In this document: positions 1 to 9,515 of the stretch, in pieces
Numbering within the stretch: the stretch's first letter is position 1
Layout of the letters: each line of letters begins with the position of its first letter
Assembly (NCBI GenBank): GCA_022647565.1
Contig: JALCLA010000003.1
Coordinates: 372,001 to 436,000, forward strand
Reading direction: 5' to 3'
Length of the DNA stretch: 64,000 bases
From: Chiayiivirga sp.
GTDB lineage: Bacteria; Pseudomonadota; Gammaproteobacteria; Xanthomonadales; Xanthomonadaceae
Position numbers and translations under genes: made by a program
The notes under the pieces: model-generated
The model's input: only the letters and a program-made list of their open reading frames with translations
What the model was told of the DNA's origin: nothing
Databases searched by the model: none

Positions 1-799
1 CCTGCACCCCACCCGAACCGGGCTGCACCCGTGCCGCGTCCGCAAGCAGTTTGTCGGAACGCACGTAGTCGCCGGCCTCGGCCGCGGCAGTCGCCTGGGC
101 CACCAGTTCCGCCTCGATCCGGGCCAGACCAGCGAGCGCCTCGGGCTGCTCCGGATCGCGCTCGAGGATGTCTCGGTAGAGTCGCACCGCACTGGTCTCC
201 GGGGGCTCCAGCAGGCGACCTGCCGCAACCTCCTGCTGTGCCTTGCGCAATAGCCGCACGACTTCGCGCGCGTGCTCGAAATCGGCTTGCCAGGCGGGAA
301 GGCGCGGATCCTCCGGACGCAGCTTGCGCAGTATCGGAATCAACTTTCTCGAACTGCCAAGGTCCGCCGAGGCCAGCGCCGATTCCAGTTGCAGCACCAG
401 GGTTTCGATGATGCGATCCACCCCCGCCACGGCCTGCGTCTGGCCAGGCTCCGCTGCGATCACCGCCAGGTAGAGCCCCAGCGCACTGTCGGCACCATCG
501 GTGAGGCGACCGGCCTCAAACGCGGCATCCGCACGCGCCAGCACATCATCCGTGCTCTCGCCTTCTGTCATCGTCTCCCCGGGTTCCCAACCGGCTTCCG
601 CCTCGGGTTCGAGCGGCAGGAGATCCTGCGAAGACTCAGCACTTGCCTCGGCTGGGGCATCCGCCACCGGCGCTTCCACGTTCGGCTCGGGCGGTTCCGC
701 GATCGCCAGTTCGTCCGGGGGCATCGCTGCCTCCGGAGGTGGGGAATCGCCGCAACCGGCCAGCAACGCAAGCACGAGGGCCGCGACCATCCAGCGCAT
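1..799 (-). CDS. Lipoprotein with TPR-like repeats (partial; C-terminus outside window)
   Basis: An open frame runs on the minus strand from an ATG at 799 to the window edge without a stop. The N-terminus is a short hydrophobic segment ending in a lipobox (LLAGC, Cys16), so the product is probably a lipidated envelope protein. A Pro/Glu/Ala-rich linker follows (about residues 17-75). Helical repeats of TPR character then start, for example LYRDILERDPEQPEALAGL. An in-frame ATG at 838 would add 13 residues containing RLRDKPR and give a more typical positive n-region, so the start is uncertain. It is divergent from rnd, 143 bp away. The C-terminal domain that would define its function is not in the window, so no function is assigned. 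Confidence 0.75.
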   Translation of the reverse strand, partial: MRWMVAALVLALLAGCGDSPPPEAAMPPDELAIAEPPEPNVEAPVADAPAEASAESSQDLLPLEPEAEAGWEPGETMTEGESTDDVLARADAAFEAGRLTDGADSALGLYLAVIAAEPGQTQAVAGVDRIIETLVLQLESALASADLGSSRKLIPILRKLRPEDPRLPAWQADFEHAREVVRLLRKAQQEVAAGRLLEPPETSAVRLYRDILERDPEQPEALAGLARIEAELVAQATAAAEAGDYVRSDKLLADAARVQPGSGGVQ

Positions 800-942
800 C
801 CTCGGCTTGTCGCGCAACCTGCCCTCCAACCCGATCATCTCGGGAAACCTCGGGAACCCGTGCAGTGCCGTCCGGTTTGGCCTGCGGCGCCGAACTTAGG
901 CTATTGTCGCGACACGATCAACTGCAGGGAACTCCCGCATCG

Positions 943-2028
943 ATGGCTCGCTGGATTGCTTCGGACGCCGACCTCGCCTCCGCACTTGATGGACTCGACG
1001 CCGAATTGATCGCACTGGATACCGAGTTCGTCCGGGAAAAGACCTATTACGCGCAGCTGGCGCTGGTGCAGCTCGCCGCGCGCGACGACATCCTGCTGAT
1101 CGACCCACTCGCGCTGGATCAGGCGGCGGCCTTGAGGCGCGCGCTCACCGGCCCGGGGCTGAAGCTCATGCACAGCCCAAGCGAGGATCTGCAGGCGCTC
1201 AAGCACCGCTACGGCGTGTTGCCGCGCCCCCTGTTCGATACCCAGGTGGCCGCGGCCCTGGTCGGTCTCGGGGCCGGGCTCGGCTACCAGGCCTTGATCG
1301 AGCGATTGCTTGGAATCCACCTGGAAAAGGGCGAAACCCGTTCGGATTGGCTGCGCCGGCCGTTGTCGGAATCGCAGTGCAGCTATGCCGCCGACGACGT
1401 GCTCCACCTCGCGGCGGCGCACGCACAGCTGGCCGCCCGCCTGCGCGCTTGCGGGCGCGAATCCTGGCTGGAGGAAGAGTGCGAACGCCAGCTCGCCACC
1501 GCGGAGGCGGACGGAGTCGATCCCCTGCCGCACCTATCGGCACGCAGCGCGCAACGCATGAGGCGCGAGCAGCAATGGCGGCTGCGTCGCCTGCTACTGT
1601 GGCGCGAAGACCAGGCCCGCCGCAGCGACAAGCCCAAGAGCTGGGTGCTGGACAACGAACTCGTGGTCGACCTCGCCTTGCCCGAGTTTGCGCGGCGCAA
1701 CGATTTCGAAGCGCTGCTCGATGCCCGCCCACGCGCGCCGCGCCGGCTGCGGGACGAACTGTGGGACGTTCTCGTGCGTCCGTTCGACAGCTCCGAACGC
1801 GACCTGCCTCTGGCCGAAGCACCCGATCCGCGCTGGCGCGAGCCGCTCAAGCGCATGCAGGAGGCCGTCGCACGCGTGGCAACCGAACACGAGTTGCCTG
1901 AAGGCCTGCTCTGCGCACGCCGCCATCTCGAAGCGCTGCTCGCCGGCCGTCGCTGGCCGCGCGCGCTCGAAGGCTGGCGCCAACCCCTGCTGGAACCTGC
2001 CCTCATGCCCTTGCTTCCGCCGGCTTGA
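943..2028 (+). CDS. rnd: Ribonuclease D
   Basis: A 361-residue DEDDy-family 3'-5' exoribonuclease that trims tRNA precursors and other small RNAs in the cytoplasm. All catalytic positions are visible: D26 and E28 in LDTEF (Exo I), D82 in SEDLQAL (Exo II), and Y148 with D152 in YAADD (Exo III). The C-terminal half is helical and fits the HRDC-type domains of RNase D. The length is close to the E. coli enzyme (about 375 aa). The ATG at 943 was chosen because the product then begins MARWI just before the exonuclease fold; an open frame extends upstream to 643 but lies over the divergent promoter region. A tRNA gene follows 98 bp downstream, probably as a separate unit. Confidence 0.95.
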   Translation: MARWIASDADLASALDGLDAELIALDTEFVREKTYYAQLALVQLAARDDILLIDPLALDQAAALRRALTGPGLKLMHSPSEDLQALKHRYGVLPRPLFDTQVAAALVGLGAGLGYQALIERLLGIHLEKGETRSDWLRRPLSESQCSYAADDVLHLAAAHAQLAARLRACGRESWLEEECERQLATAEADGVDPLPHLSARSAQRMRREQQWRLRRLLLWREDQARRSDKPKSWVLDNELVVDLALPEFARRNDFEALLDARPRAPRRLRDELWDVLVRPFDSSERDLPLAEAPDPRWREPLKRMQEAVARVATEHELPEGLLCARRHLEALLAGRRWPRALEGWRQPLLEPALMPLLPPA

Positions 2029-2079
2029 TGCCGCTGGTCGCCCATCGGTCTCGGTCTAGGCAAGCCCGGATCGCGACCG

Positions 2080-2085
2080 TATAAT
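2080..2085 (+). promoter_or_regulatory. -10 box of the tRNA-Ala promoter
   Basis: A perfect TATAAT lies 42 bp upstream of the tRNA-Ala 5' end. A GC-rich discriminator (GCGCGG) follows, as is common for stable-RNA promoters. No convincing -35 hexamer is present at 16-18 bp spacing, so only the -10 is claimed. Confidence 0.6.
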
Positions 2086-2126
2086 GCGCGGCCTTCGCTT
2101 CCCCGGAAGCGAAACCACCAGATCGC

Positions 2127-3523
<1,397 letters not shown>

Positions 3524-3536
<13 letters not shown>

Positions 3537-3557
3537 TCTCGCTGTCCTGCAAAGTCA
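3524..3557. promoter_or_regulatory. Candidate AraC-type operator (two direct repeats)
   Basis: CCTGCAAAGTCA occurs at 3524-3535 and again, identical, at 3546-3557. The 22-bp periodicity (two helical turns) matches the tandem half-site arrangement bound by AraC-family proteins. The site lies at the 5' end of the regulator gene and about 90 bp upstream of the flavoprotein gene. Confidence 0.55.
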
Positions 3558-3646
3558 GCCCGGAGCGATCCTAGCAGCCTATTGTTGTCGCCACCGGGCG
3601 CGCTGCCCGGAGCATGCAGGAGAGGCCGAGGCCGGGGACGGGACAC

Positions 3647-5260
3647 ATGGGAACGGTGCTGCCATCGGATGCCGTGGTCGTGGGAGGCGGGCTGGCCGGA
3701 ATCGTGACCGCGCTGGAATTGCTGCGCGCCGGCCGGCGCGTGACCCTGGTCGATCGTGACCGCCCCGAGCGATTCGGCGGGCTGGCGCTGTGGGCCTTCG
3801 GTGGCATGGCGCTGGTGGGCACGCCGCTGCAGGCGCGGATGAAGATTCCCGACACGCCCGAACGGGCGCTGGCCGACTGGGTGCGCTTCGGCGAGCTCGA
3901 CGCCACCCGGCATTGGCCGATGCAGTGGGCGCGGCATTACGTCGAGCACTCCCGCCCCGGCGTCCACGACTGGCTCACGCAGCACGGGCTGAAGTTCATG
4001 CCGGCGGTGAACTGGGTGGAACGCGGCCGCCACGGCGATGGCAACAGTCTGCCGCGCTACCACGTGGTTTGGGGCACCTCGCGCGAGCTCACGCGCCGGC
4101 TAATTGGCGCGCTGCGCCAGGCCGGGGCCGATGGCCGCCTCATCATCCTGCACCAGCATCGCGTTACCACGCTCGAACACGAGAACGGGCGCCTGTGCGC
4201 GGCCGTGGCGGTCGACGAGACTTGCGGTGCAGAGCGACGCCTGACGGCTCCCGTGGTGGTGCTCGCGATGGGCGGCATCAACGGCGGACACGAGGAAACG
4301 CGGCGAAATTGGCCGCGTGATCGCGCGATGCCCGCTACCTTGCTCAATGGCGCGCACCCGCTGGCTGATGGCCGGCTGCACCGCTGGGTCGCCGCCGAAC
4401 TGGACGCGCCGATCACGCACGCCGGCGAGATGTGGAACTACGCGGCCGGGTTTCCACATCCTTTCCCGCATTTTGCAGGGCACGGACTGTCGACCATCCC
4501 GTGCAAGTCGGCGCTGTGGCTGGATCATGCGGGCCACCGCATCGGGCCGGAACCGCTGGTGACCGGCTTCGACACGCATTGGCTCTGCCAGCGCGTCGCC
4601 GAGCAGGCGAAGCCCTGGACCTGGCACCTGCTCAACTGGCGCATCGCGGCCAGGGAGTTCGCGATCTCCGGCGCCGAACACAACCAGCGCATCCGCGACC
4701 GGCAGTTCCCGGCATTCCTGCGCGAATTGCTCTTCGGCAATCATCGACTGGTGCGGCAGATGCAGCGCGAGAGTCCGCACTTCCTGGTGGCGGACACCCT
4801 GCCGGAGCTGGCAGCGAAGATGAATGAGCTGACTGCCTCGCTCGATGTCGATGCCACGGTGCTGCAGGCCACCGCCGACGCCTTCGATGCCAATTTCACG
4901 CGCGGCAACCGTCTGGCGAATGACGACCAGATCCGGCGCATCCTGCACGCGCGCCAGTGGGGTCCCGATCGACTTCGCACCTGCAAGCCCGCGCCGCTGC
5001 AGCAACGCGGCGCGGGGCCGTTCATCGCGATCCATGCCCAGCTCATCACGCGCAAGAGCCTCGGCGGCCTGCAGACCGACCTGCAGAGCCGGGTGCTGGG
5101 CAGCGACGGGCTGGCACGCGAGGGACTCTACTGCGTGGGCGAAGCCGCGGGTTTCGGCGGTGGCGGCGCCAGTGGCAAGCGTTCGCTGGAGGGCACGTTC
5201 CTGCCCGGCTGCATCCTCACCGCGCGCGCGGCGGTACGCTCCATCGTGGACGGCCGGTGA
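3647..5260 (+). CDS. FAD-binding dehydrogenase (KstD / fumarate reductase flavoprotein-like)
   Basis: A 537-residue flavoprotein. A dinucleotide-binding motif is at the N-terminus (VVVGGGLAGIVTALELLRAG), followed by the acidic strand end LVDRDRPERFGG. The C-terminal FAD motif is GLYCVGEAAGFGGGGASGKR. This is the architecture of the 3-ketosteroid dehydrogenase / fumarate reductase flavoprotein family, which inserts or removes C-C double bonds. The exact substrate cannot be read. The ATG at 3647 is preferred over one at 3614 because a GGGGA element sits at suitable spacing. It is the first gene of a tightly packed operon (14 bp to the next gene) with four more redox or ThDP enzymes. Confidence 0.85.
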   Translation: MGTVLPSDAVVVGGGLAGIVTALELLRAGRRVTLVDRDRPERFGGLALWAFGGMALVGTPLQARMKIPDTPERALADWVRFGELDATRHWPMQWARHYVEHSRPGVHDWLTQHGLKFMPAVNWVERGRHGDGNSLPRYHVVWGTSRELTRRLIGALRQAGADGRLIILHQHRVTTLEHENGRLCAAVAVDETCGAERRLTAPVVVLAMGGINGGHEETRRNWPRDRAMPATLLNGAHPLADGRLHRWVAAELDAPITHAGEMWNYAAGFPHPFPHFAGHGLSTIPCKSALWLDHAGHRIGPEPLVTGFDTHWLCQRVAEQAKPWTWHLLNWRIAAREFAISGAEHNQRIRDRQFPAFLRELLFGNHRLVRQMQRESPHFLVADTLPELAAKMNELTASLDVDATVLQATADAFDANFTRGNRLANDDQIRRILHARQWGPDRLRTCKPAPLQQRGAGPFIAIHAQLITRKSLGGLQTDLQSRVLGSDGLAREGLYCVGEAAGFGGGGASGKRSLEGTFLPGCILTARAAVRSIVDGR

Positions 5261-5274
5261 ATACGGGAGTCTGC

Positions 5275-6867
5275 ATGGAGTTCGACTACATCGTCGTTGG
5301 CGCCGGATCCGCCGGCTGCGTGATCGCCAGCCGACTGAGCGAAGACCCGGGCACCACGGTCTGCCTGCTGGAAGCCGGCGGCCCGGACGACAGCGTGTTC
5401 ATCCGCGCCCCGCTGGGATTTGCCGCAGGCGCCACGGTGAAGATGAACGCGGTGCACTACCACACCGTGCCGCAGGCCGGGCTCGACGGACGCAAGGGTT
5501 TCCAGCCGCGCGGACAGGTGCTGGGCGGCAGCAGCGCGATCAACGCCATGGTCTATTGCCGCGGCCACCGCAGCGACTACGACCAGTGGGCCGCCGAAGG
5601 CAATCCGGGCTGGGATTACGCCAGCGTGCTGCCTTATTTCAAGCGCGCCGAGGACAGCGAGTGCTTTGGAGCCACCGAGTATCACGGCCAGGGTGGCCCG
5701 CTGGGCGTGGCTTACCTGCGCAGCCCGTTCCCCACGACGAAAGCCTTCCTCGATGCCTGTGCCGCGCAAGGCGTGGCGCCGAACCCCGATTACAACGGCG
5801 CACGCCAGGAGGGCTGCTGGCCGTCGCAGGTGACGCAACGCAACGGCGAACGCTGTAGTGCGGCGCGCGCCTACCTCACGCCGCACCTTCGTCGCCCGAA
5901 CCTCACCGTACTCACCCGCGCCCAGTGCCTGCGGCTGGAGTGGCAGGAGCGCCGCGCGGTGGGCGTGCATGTCGAACGCGGCGGGCAACGCAGCCTGGTG
6001 CGAGCGCGACGCGAGATCGTGCTCAGTGGCGGTGCCTACGGCTCGCCGCAACTGTTGATGTGCTCGGGCATCGGTCCCGCGCACGCCCTGCAGGCGCTCG
6101 GCATTCCGCTGGTGCACGCGCTACCGGGCGTCGGCCAGAACCTGCAGGACCACCTCACCGCCTCGCTCAACTGGAAGAGTCCGCGCCGCGATGCCGGCTT
6201 CGGCATCTGCCCGTCGGGCGGCATCGCGGTGCTGCGCGGGATGCGCGAGTGGAAGGCGCGGCGCACCGGCTGCATCACCAGCAACGTGGCCGAGGCCGGG
6301 GCTTTCTTTCGCACCGAACCGGGACTGCACGCCAGCGACATCGAACTGGAATTCGTCGTCGCCATGGTCGAAGACCACAGCCGCAAGCTGCACTGGGGCT
6401 ACGGCTTCGGACTGCACGTGACCCTGGCCCGGCCACGCAGCCGGGGCGAGGTGCGCCTCGCCAGCGCCGACGCGCGCGAAAGCATGGTCATCGACCCACG
6501 CTATTTCAGCGACCCGGACGATATGCCGCGACTGGTGCGCGGCGTGCAGAAATCGCTGGACATCATGAATGATGCGGCCCTCGCGCCCTGGCGCGGCCGG
6601 ATGCTCTCGCCACTGCGCGCCGACGACCCGCAAGCAATCGAGCGCGAACTGCGGCGCAGCGCCGATACCGAATACCACCCGGTCGGCACCTGCCGCATGG
6701 GGCCAGCGAGCAATCCGGATGCGGTCGTCGGACCCGATCTGCGCGTGCACGGCGTCGACGGGCTACGCGTGGCGGACGCATCGATCATGCCCAACATCAC
6801 CACCGGCAATACCAATGCCCCGAGCATCATGATCGGCGAAAAATGCGCCGACTTGCTGCGCGCCTGA
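5275..6867 (+). CDS. GMC-family oxidoreductase (choline/alcohol dehydrogenase-like)
   Basis: A 530-residue FAD enzyme of the glucose-methanol-choline family, which oxidises alcohols to aldehydes. It shows the N-terminal FAD motif (YIVVGAGSAGCVIASRLSED), the GMC signature 1 region (GQVLGGSSAINAMVYCRGH), signature 2 (SGGAYGSPQLLMCSGIGP) and the C-terminal catalytic segment EYHPVGTCRMG with the usual His and the NTNAPSIMI ending. It starts 14 bp after the flavoprotein gene and ends 15 bp before an aldehyde dehydrogenase gene, the expected next step for an alcohol substrate. Substrate identity is unknown. Confidence 0.92.
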   Translation: MEFDYIVVGAGSAGCVIASRLSEDPGTTVCLLEAGGPDDSVFIRAPLGFAAGATVKMNAVHYHTVPQAGLDGRKGFQPRGQVLGGSSAINAMVYCRGHRSDYDQWAAEGNPGWDYASVLPYFKRAEDSECFGATEYHGQGGPLGVAYLRSPFPTTKAFLDACAAQGVAPNPDYNGARQEGCWPSQVTQRNGERCSAARAYLTPHLRRPNLTVLTRAQCLRLEWQERRAVGVHVERGGQRSLVRARREIVLSGGAYGSPQLLMCSGIGPAHALQALGIPLVHALPGVGQNLQDHLTASLNWKSPRRDAGFGICPSGGIAVLRGMREWKARRTGCITSNVAEAGAFFRTEPGLHASDIELEFVVAMVEDHSRKLHWGYGFGLHVTLARPRSRGEVRLASADARESMVIDPRYFSDPDDMPRLVRGVQKSLDIMNDAALAPWRGRMLSPLRADDPQAIERELRRSADTEYHPVGTCRMGPASNPDAVVGPDLRVHGVDGLRVADASIMPNITTGNTNAPSIMIGEKCADLLRA

Positions 6868-6882
6868 CCCCTGGACCCCACC

Positions 6883-8349
6883 ATGCCGGCACTCGCCAAG
6901 CCCGACACCCACATCCAACTCGCCCCGCACCTGCCCGAAGACATGCGCGAAGCCTTCCTCGCGCAGCGCGCCGCCTACAAGCAGAACCGGCTGCCCAGCC
7001 TGGCCGAGCGCCGCGCCGACCTGCGCGCCATCCATCGCCTGTTGCGCGAGAACCGCGAGGCGCTGATCGAGGCGGTCAACCGCGACTACGGATGCCGCAG
7101 CCGCTTCGAAACCTTGCTTACCGAGTTGCTGCAGGGCCAGGAGGCGGCGCTGGCCGCGGTGCGCGACGTGCGCCGCTGGATGAAGCCGCAGCGACGCGGG
7201 CTGGACCTCACGCAGTACCCGCTGGCCAAGGCCTGGGTGTTCCCGCAACCCGTGGGCGTGGTGGGCATCGTCGTGCCGTGGAACTTCCCCATCGCCATGA
7301 CCGTGCAGCCGCTGATCTGCGCCTTCGCCGCGGGCAATCGCGCCATGGTGAAGATGTCGGAGAATTCGCAGCACCTCGCCCGCTTGCTGCAGGCCCTGGT
7401 GCCGCGCTACTTCGCGCCCGACAAGCTGGCGATCTTCGCCGACGGCAGCAGCGGGCCCTCGGTCGGGCCACTATTCACCCAACTGCCGTTCGACCACCTG
7501 TTCTTTACCGGCTCGCCGCAGACCGGCAAGGCGGTGATGGCCAACTGCGCCGCAAACCTTACCCCGGTGACCCTGGAACTGGGCGGCAAGTCGCCCTGCA
7601 TCGTCGCACCCGACTTCGCGCTGGACACGGCAGCCGAGCGCATCCTCTGGGTGAAGATGCTCAATGCCGGGCAGATCTGCACCAATGTCGACTACCTGTT
7701 CCTGCCGGAGGGCAGCGAGCAGGCTTTCATCGGGCATGCGCAGCGCATCCTCGCGCAACGCTATCCCGACCTCGGCAACGGCGACTACACCGCGATCATC
7801 GACCAGCGCCAGTACCACCGGCTGCAGGAAATGCTGCAGGACGCCGTGGCCAAGGGTGCGCGCGCCGTGCCCCTGCTGCCCGGCCAGGCGGGAGACCCGG
7901 CGCGACGCATCATGCCGCCAACCCTGCTGCTCGGCGTTCGCGATGACATGCAGGTGATGCAGCGCGAGATCTTCGGCCCGCTGCTGCCGGTGATGACGTA
8001 TCGCAACCGCGACGAGGTGGTGGACTACATCGGCGCCCGCCACAGCCCGCTGGCGCTGTACCTGTACAGCCGCGACCGCGCCCTGCAGGACTACTACCTC
8101 ACCCACACCCTGTCCGGCGGCGTGACCATCAACGACAGCCTGCTGCACGCCGGCATGCACAACCTGCCGTTTGGCGGCGTCGGCCACAGCGGCATGGGGC
8201 ATTACCACGGGCACGATGGCTTCCTGACCTTTTCCAAGCTGCGCCCGGTGTTCCGTCAGAGTCGGCTGCGCACGGTCGATTTCCTCATGCCTCCCTACTC
8301 CGGCCTCGCCAGCAAGCTCCTCGACCTCATGCTGTGGCGCAATCGTTGA
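6883..8349 (+). CDS. Aldehyde dehydrogenase (coniferyl-aldehyde dehydrogenase-like)
   Basis: A 488-residue NAD(P)-dependent aldehyde dehydrogenase. Visible motifs are the substrate-channel/cofactor segment VGIVVPWNFPIAM, the general-base Glu in VTLELGGKSPCIV, and the catalytic Cys in NAGQICTNVDYLF. The C-terminal block is NLPFGGVGHSGMGHYHG. The NAGQICTNVDY form and the overall length are typical of the coniferyl-aldehyde dehydrogenase (CalB) subgroup, which accepts varied aldehydes. Its neighbours make it the likely sink for aldehydes from both the upstream GMC oxidase and the downstream ThDP decarboxylase-type enzyme. Confidence 0.9.
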   Translation: MPALAKPDTHIQLAPHLPEDMREAFLAQRAAYKQNRLPSLAERRADLRAIHRLLRENREALIEAVNRDYGCRSRFETLLTELLQGQEAALAAVRDVRRWMKPQRRGLDLTQYPLAKAWVFPQPVGVVGIVVPWNFPIAMTVQPLICAFAAGNRAMVKMSENSQHLARLLQALVPRYFAPDKLAIFADGSSGPSVGPLFTQLPFDHLFFTGSPQTGKAVMANCAANLTPVTLELGGKSPCIVAPDFALDTAAERILWVKMLNAGQICTNVDYLFLPEGSEQAFIGHAQRILAQRYPDLGNGDYTAIIDQRQYHRLQEMLQDAVAKGARAVPLLPGQAGDPARRIMPPTLLLGVRDDMQVMQREIFGPLLPVMTYRNRDEVVDYIGARHSPLALYLYSRDRALQDYYLTHTLSGGVTINDSLLHAGMHNLPFGGVGHSGMGHYHGHDGFLTFSKLRPVFRQSRLRTVDFLMPPYSGLASKLLDLMLWRNR

Positions 8350-8357
8350 AAACGCCG

Positions 8358-9515
8358 ATGCCCTGCCCCGCCACCGCGTCCGACTGGCGCACGCTGGCGC
8401 AACAGCGCCTGCCGCGCTTCCTGTTCGACTACGTCGACGGCGGCGCCGGCGACGAACGCACCCTCGCCGCCAATGAGTTCGCCTTCGCGAGCGTGCAGCT
8501 GCGCCAGCGCGTGCTGGTCGATGTGTCGCAGGTCGACACCCGCGCGCAACTCGCGGGCCAGTCGAGCAGCTTGCCGTTGGCGCTGGCTCCGGTGGGCCTC
8601 GCGGGCATGATGGCGCGGCGCGGCGAAGTGCAGGCAGCGCGCGCGGCGCGCGATGCCGGCGTGCCCTTCACCCTGTCCACGGTGGGCATCTGCCCGCTGG
8701 ACGAGGTCGTCGCGGCCACCGGAACCGTGCCGTGGTTCCAGCTCTACATGCTGCGTGATCGCGGCGCCGTGCGCGCCCTGCTGGACGCCGCCTGGGCCGG
8801 CGGTTGCCGCACTCTGGTGTTCACCGTCGACCTGCCGCTACCCGGTGCGCGCTGGCGCGACGTGCGCCACGGCCTGGCCACCAATGGCGCCAGCGCGGCG
8901 CTGCGACGACTGGGGCAAGTGCTCGCGCATCCACGCTGGATGCTGGACGTGGCGCTCCACGGCAAGCCGCTCACCTTCGGCAACCTCGAGGCGCAAGTGC
9001 CTCACGGGCGCGACCTTGATGCGTTCAAGACCTGGGTCGAGGCGCAGTTCGACCCGGGCGTCACCTGGAAGGACATCGACTGGCTGCGCGGCCTGTGGCA
9101 GGGACGGCTGCTGCTCAAGGGCATTCTCGACCCGGACGATGCGCGTGCCGCGGTGGCAAGCGGTGCCGACGGCCTGGTGGTCTCCAATCATGGTGGGCGC
9201 CAGCTCGATTCGGCGCCTGCCAGCCTCGCCGCCCTGCCCGCCATTGCCCGTGCAGTCGGCGCGCAGACCGAAGTCCTGGTGGATGGCGGCGTGCGCAGCG
9301 GCATCGACCTGTTCAAGGCGCTCGCTCTCGGTGCGCGCGGCGTCCTGATCGGTCGGCCCTGGGTGTGGGCGCTGGCGGCGCAGGGTCAGGCCGGCGTGGC
9401 GCGGCTCCTGGCGCACTGGCAGCGCGAACTGCACCTGACCATGGCGCTGACCGGCGTCACCCGCATCATCGACATCAACCCGAGCCATCTCGCTGCCACG
9501 CAGGAACTCCCATGA
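8358..9515 (+). CDS. FMN-dependent 2-hydroxyacid dehydrogenase/oxidase (LldD/mandelate dehydrogenase family)
   Basis: About 385 residues with the full active site of the flavocytochrome b2 / LldD family. Key parts are the N-terminal RFLFDYVDGGAGDE (active-site Tyr), WFQLYML, TVDLPLPGARWRD, the Lys in LLLKGIL, the His/Arg pair in VVSNHGGRQLDSAP, and the phosphate-binding block GGVRSGIDLFKALALGARG. It converts 2-hydroxy acids to 2-keto acids. The start is either 8358 or an in-frame ATG at 8334 that overlaps the previous stop; family N-termini fit both. Its stop overlaps the ATG of the ThDP enzyme (ATGA), implying coupled translation and a shared pathway. Confidence 0.9.
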   Translation: MPCPATASDWRTLAQQRLPRFLFDYVDGGAGDERTLAANEFAFASVQLRQRVLVDVSQVDTRAQLAGQSSSLPLALAPVGLAGMMARRGEVQAARAARDAGVPFTLSTVGICPLDEVVAATGTVPWFQLYMLRDRGAVRALLDAAWAGGCRTLVFTVDLPLPGARWRDVRHGLATNGASAALRRLGQVLAHPRWMLDVALHGKPLTFGNLEAQVPHGRDLDAFKTWVEAQFDPGVTWKDIDWLRGLWQGRLLLKGILDPDDARAAVASGADGLVVSNHGGRQLDSAPASLAALPAIARAVGAQTEVLVDGGVRSGIDLFKALALGARGVLIGRPWVWALAAQGQAGVARLLAHWQRELHLTMALTGVTRIIDINPSHLAATQELP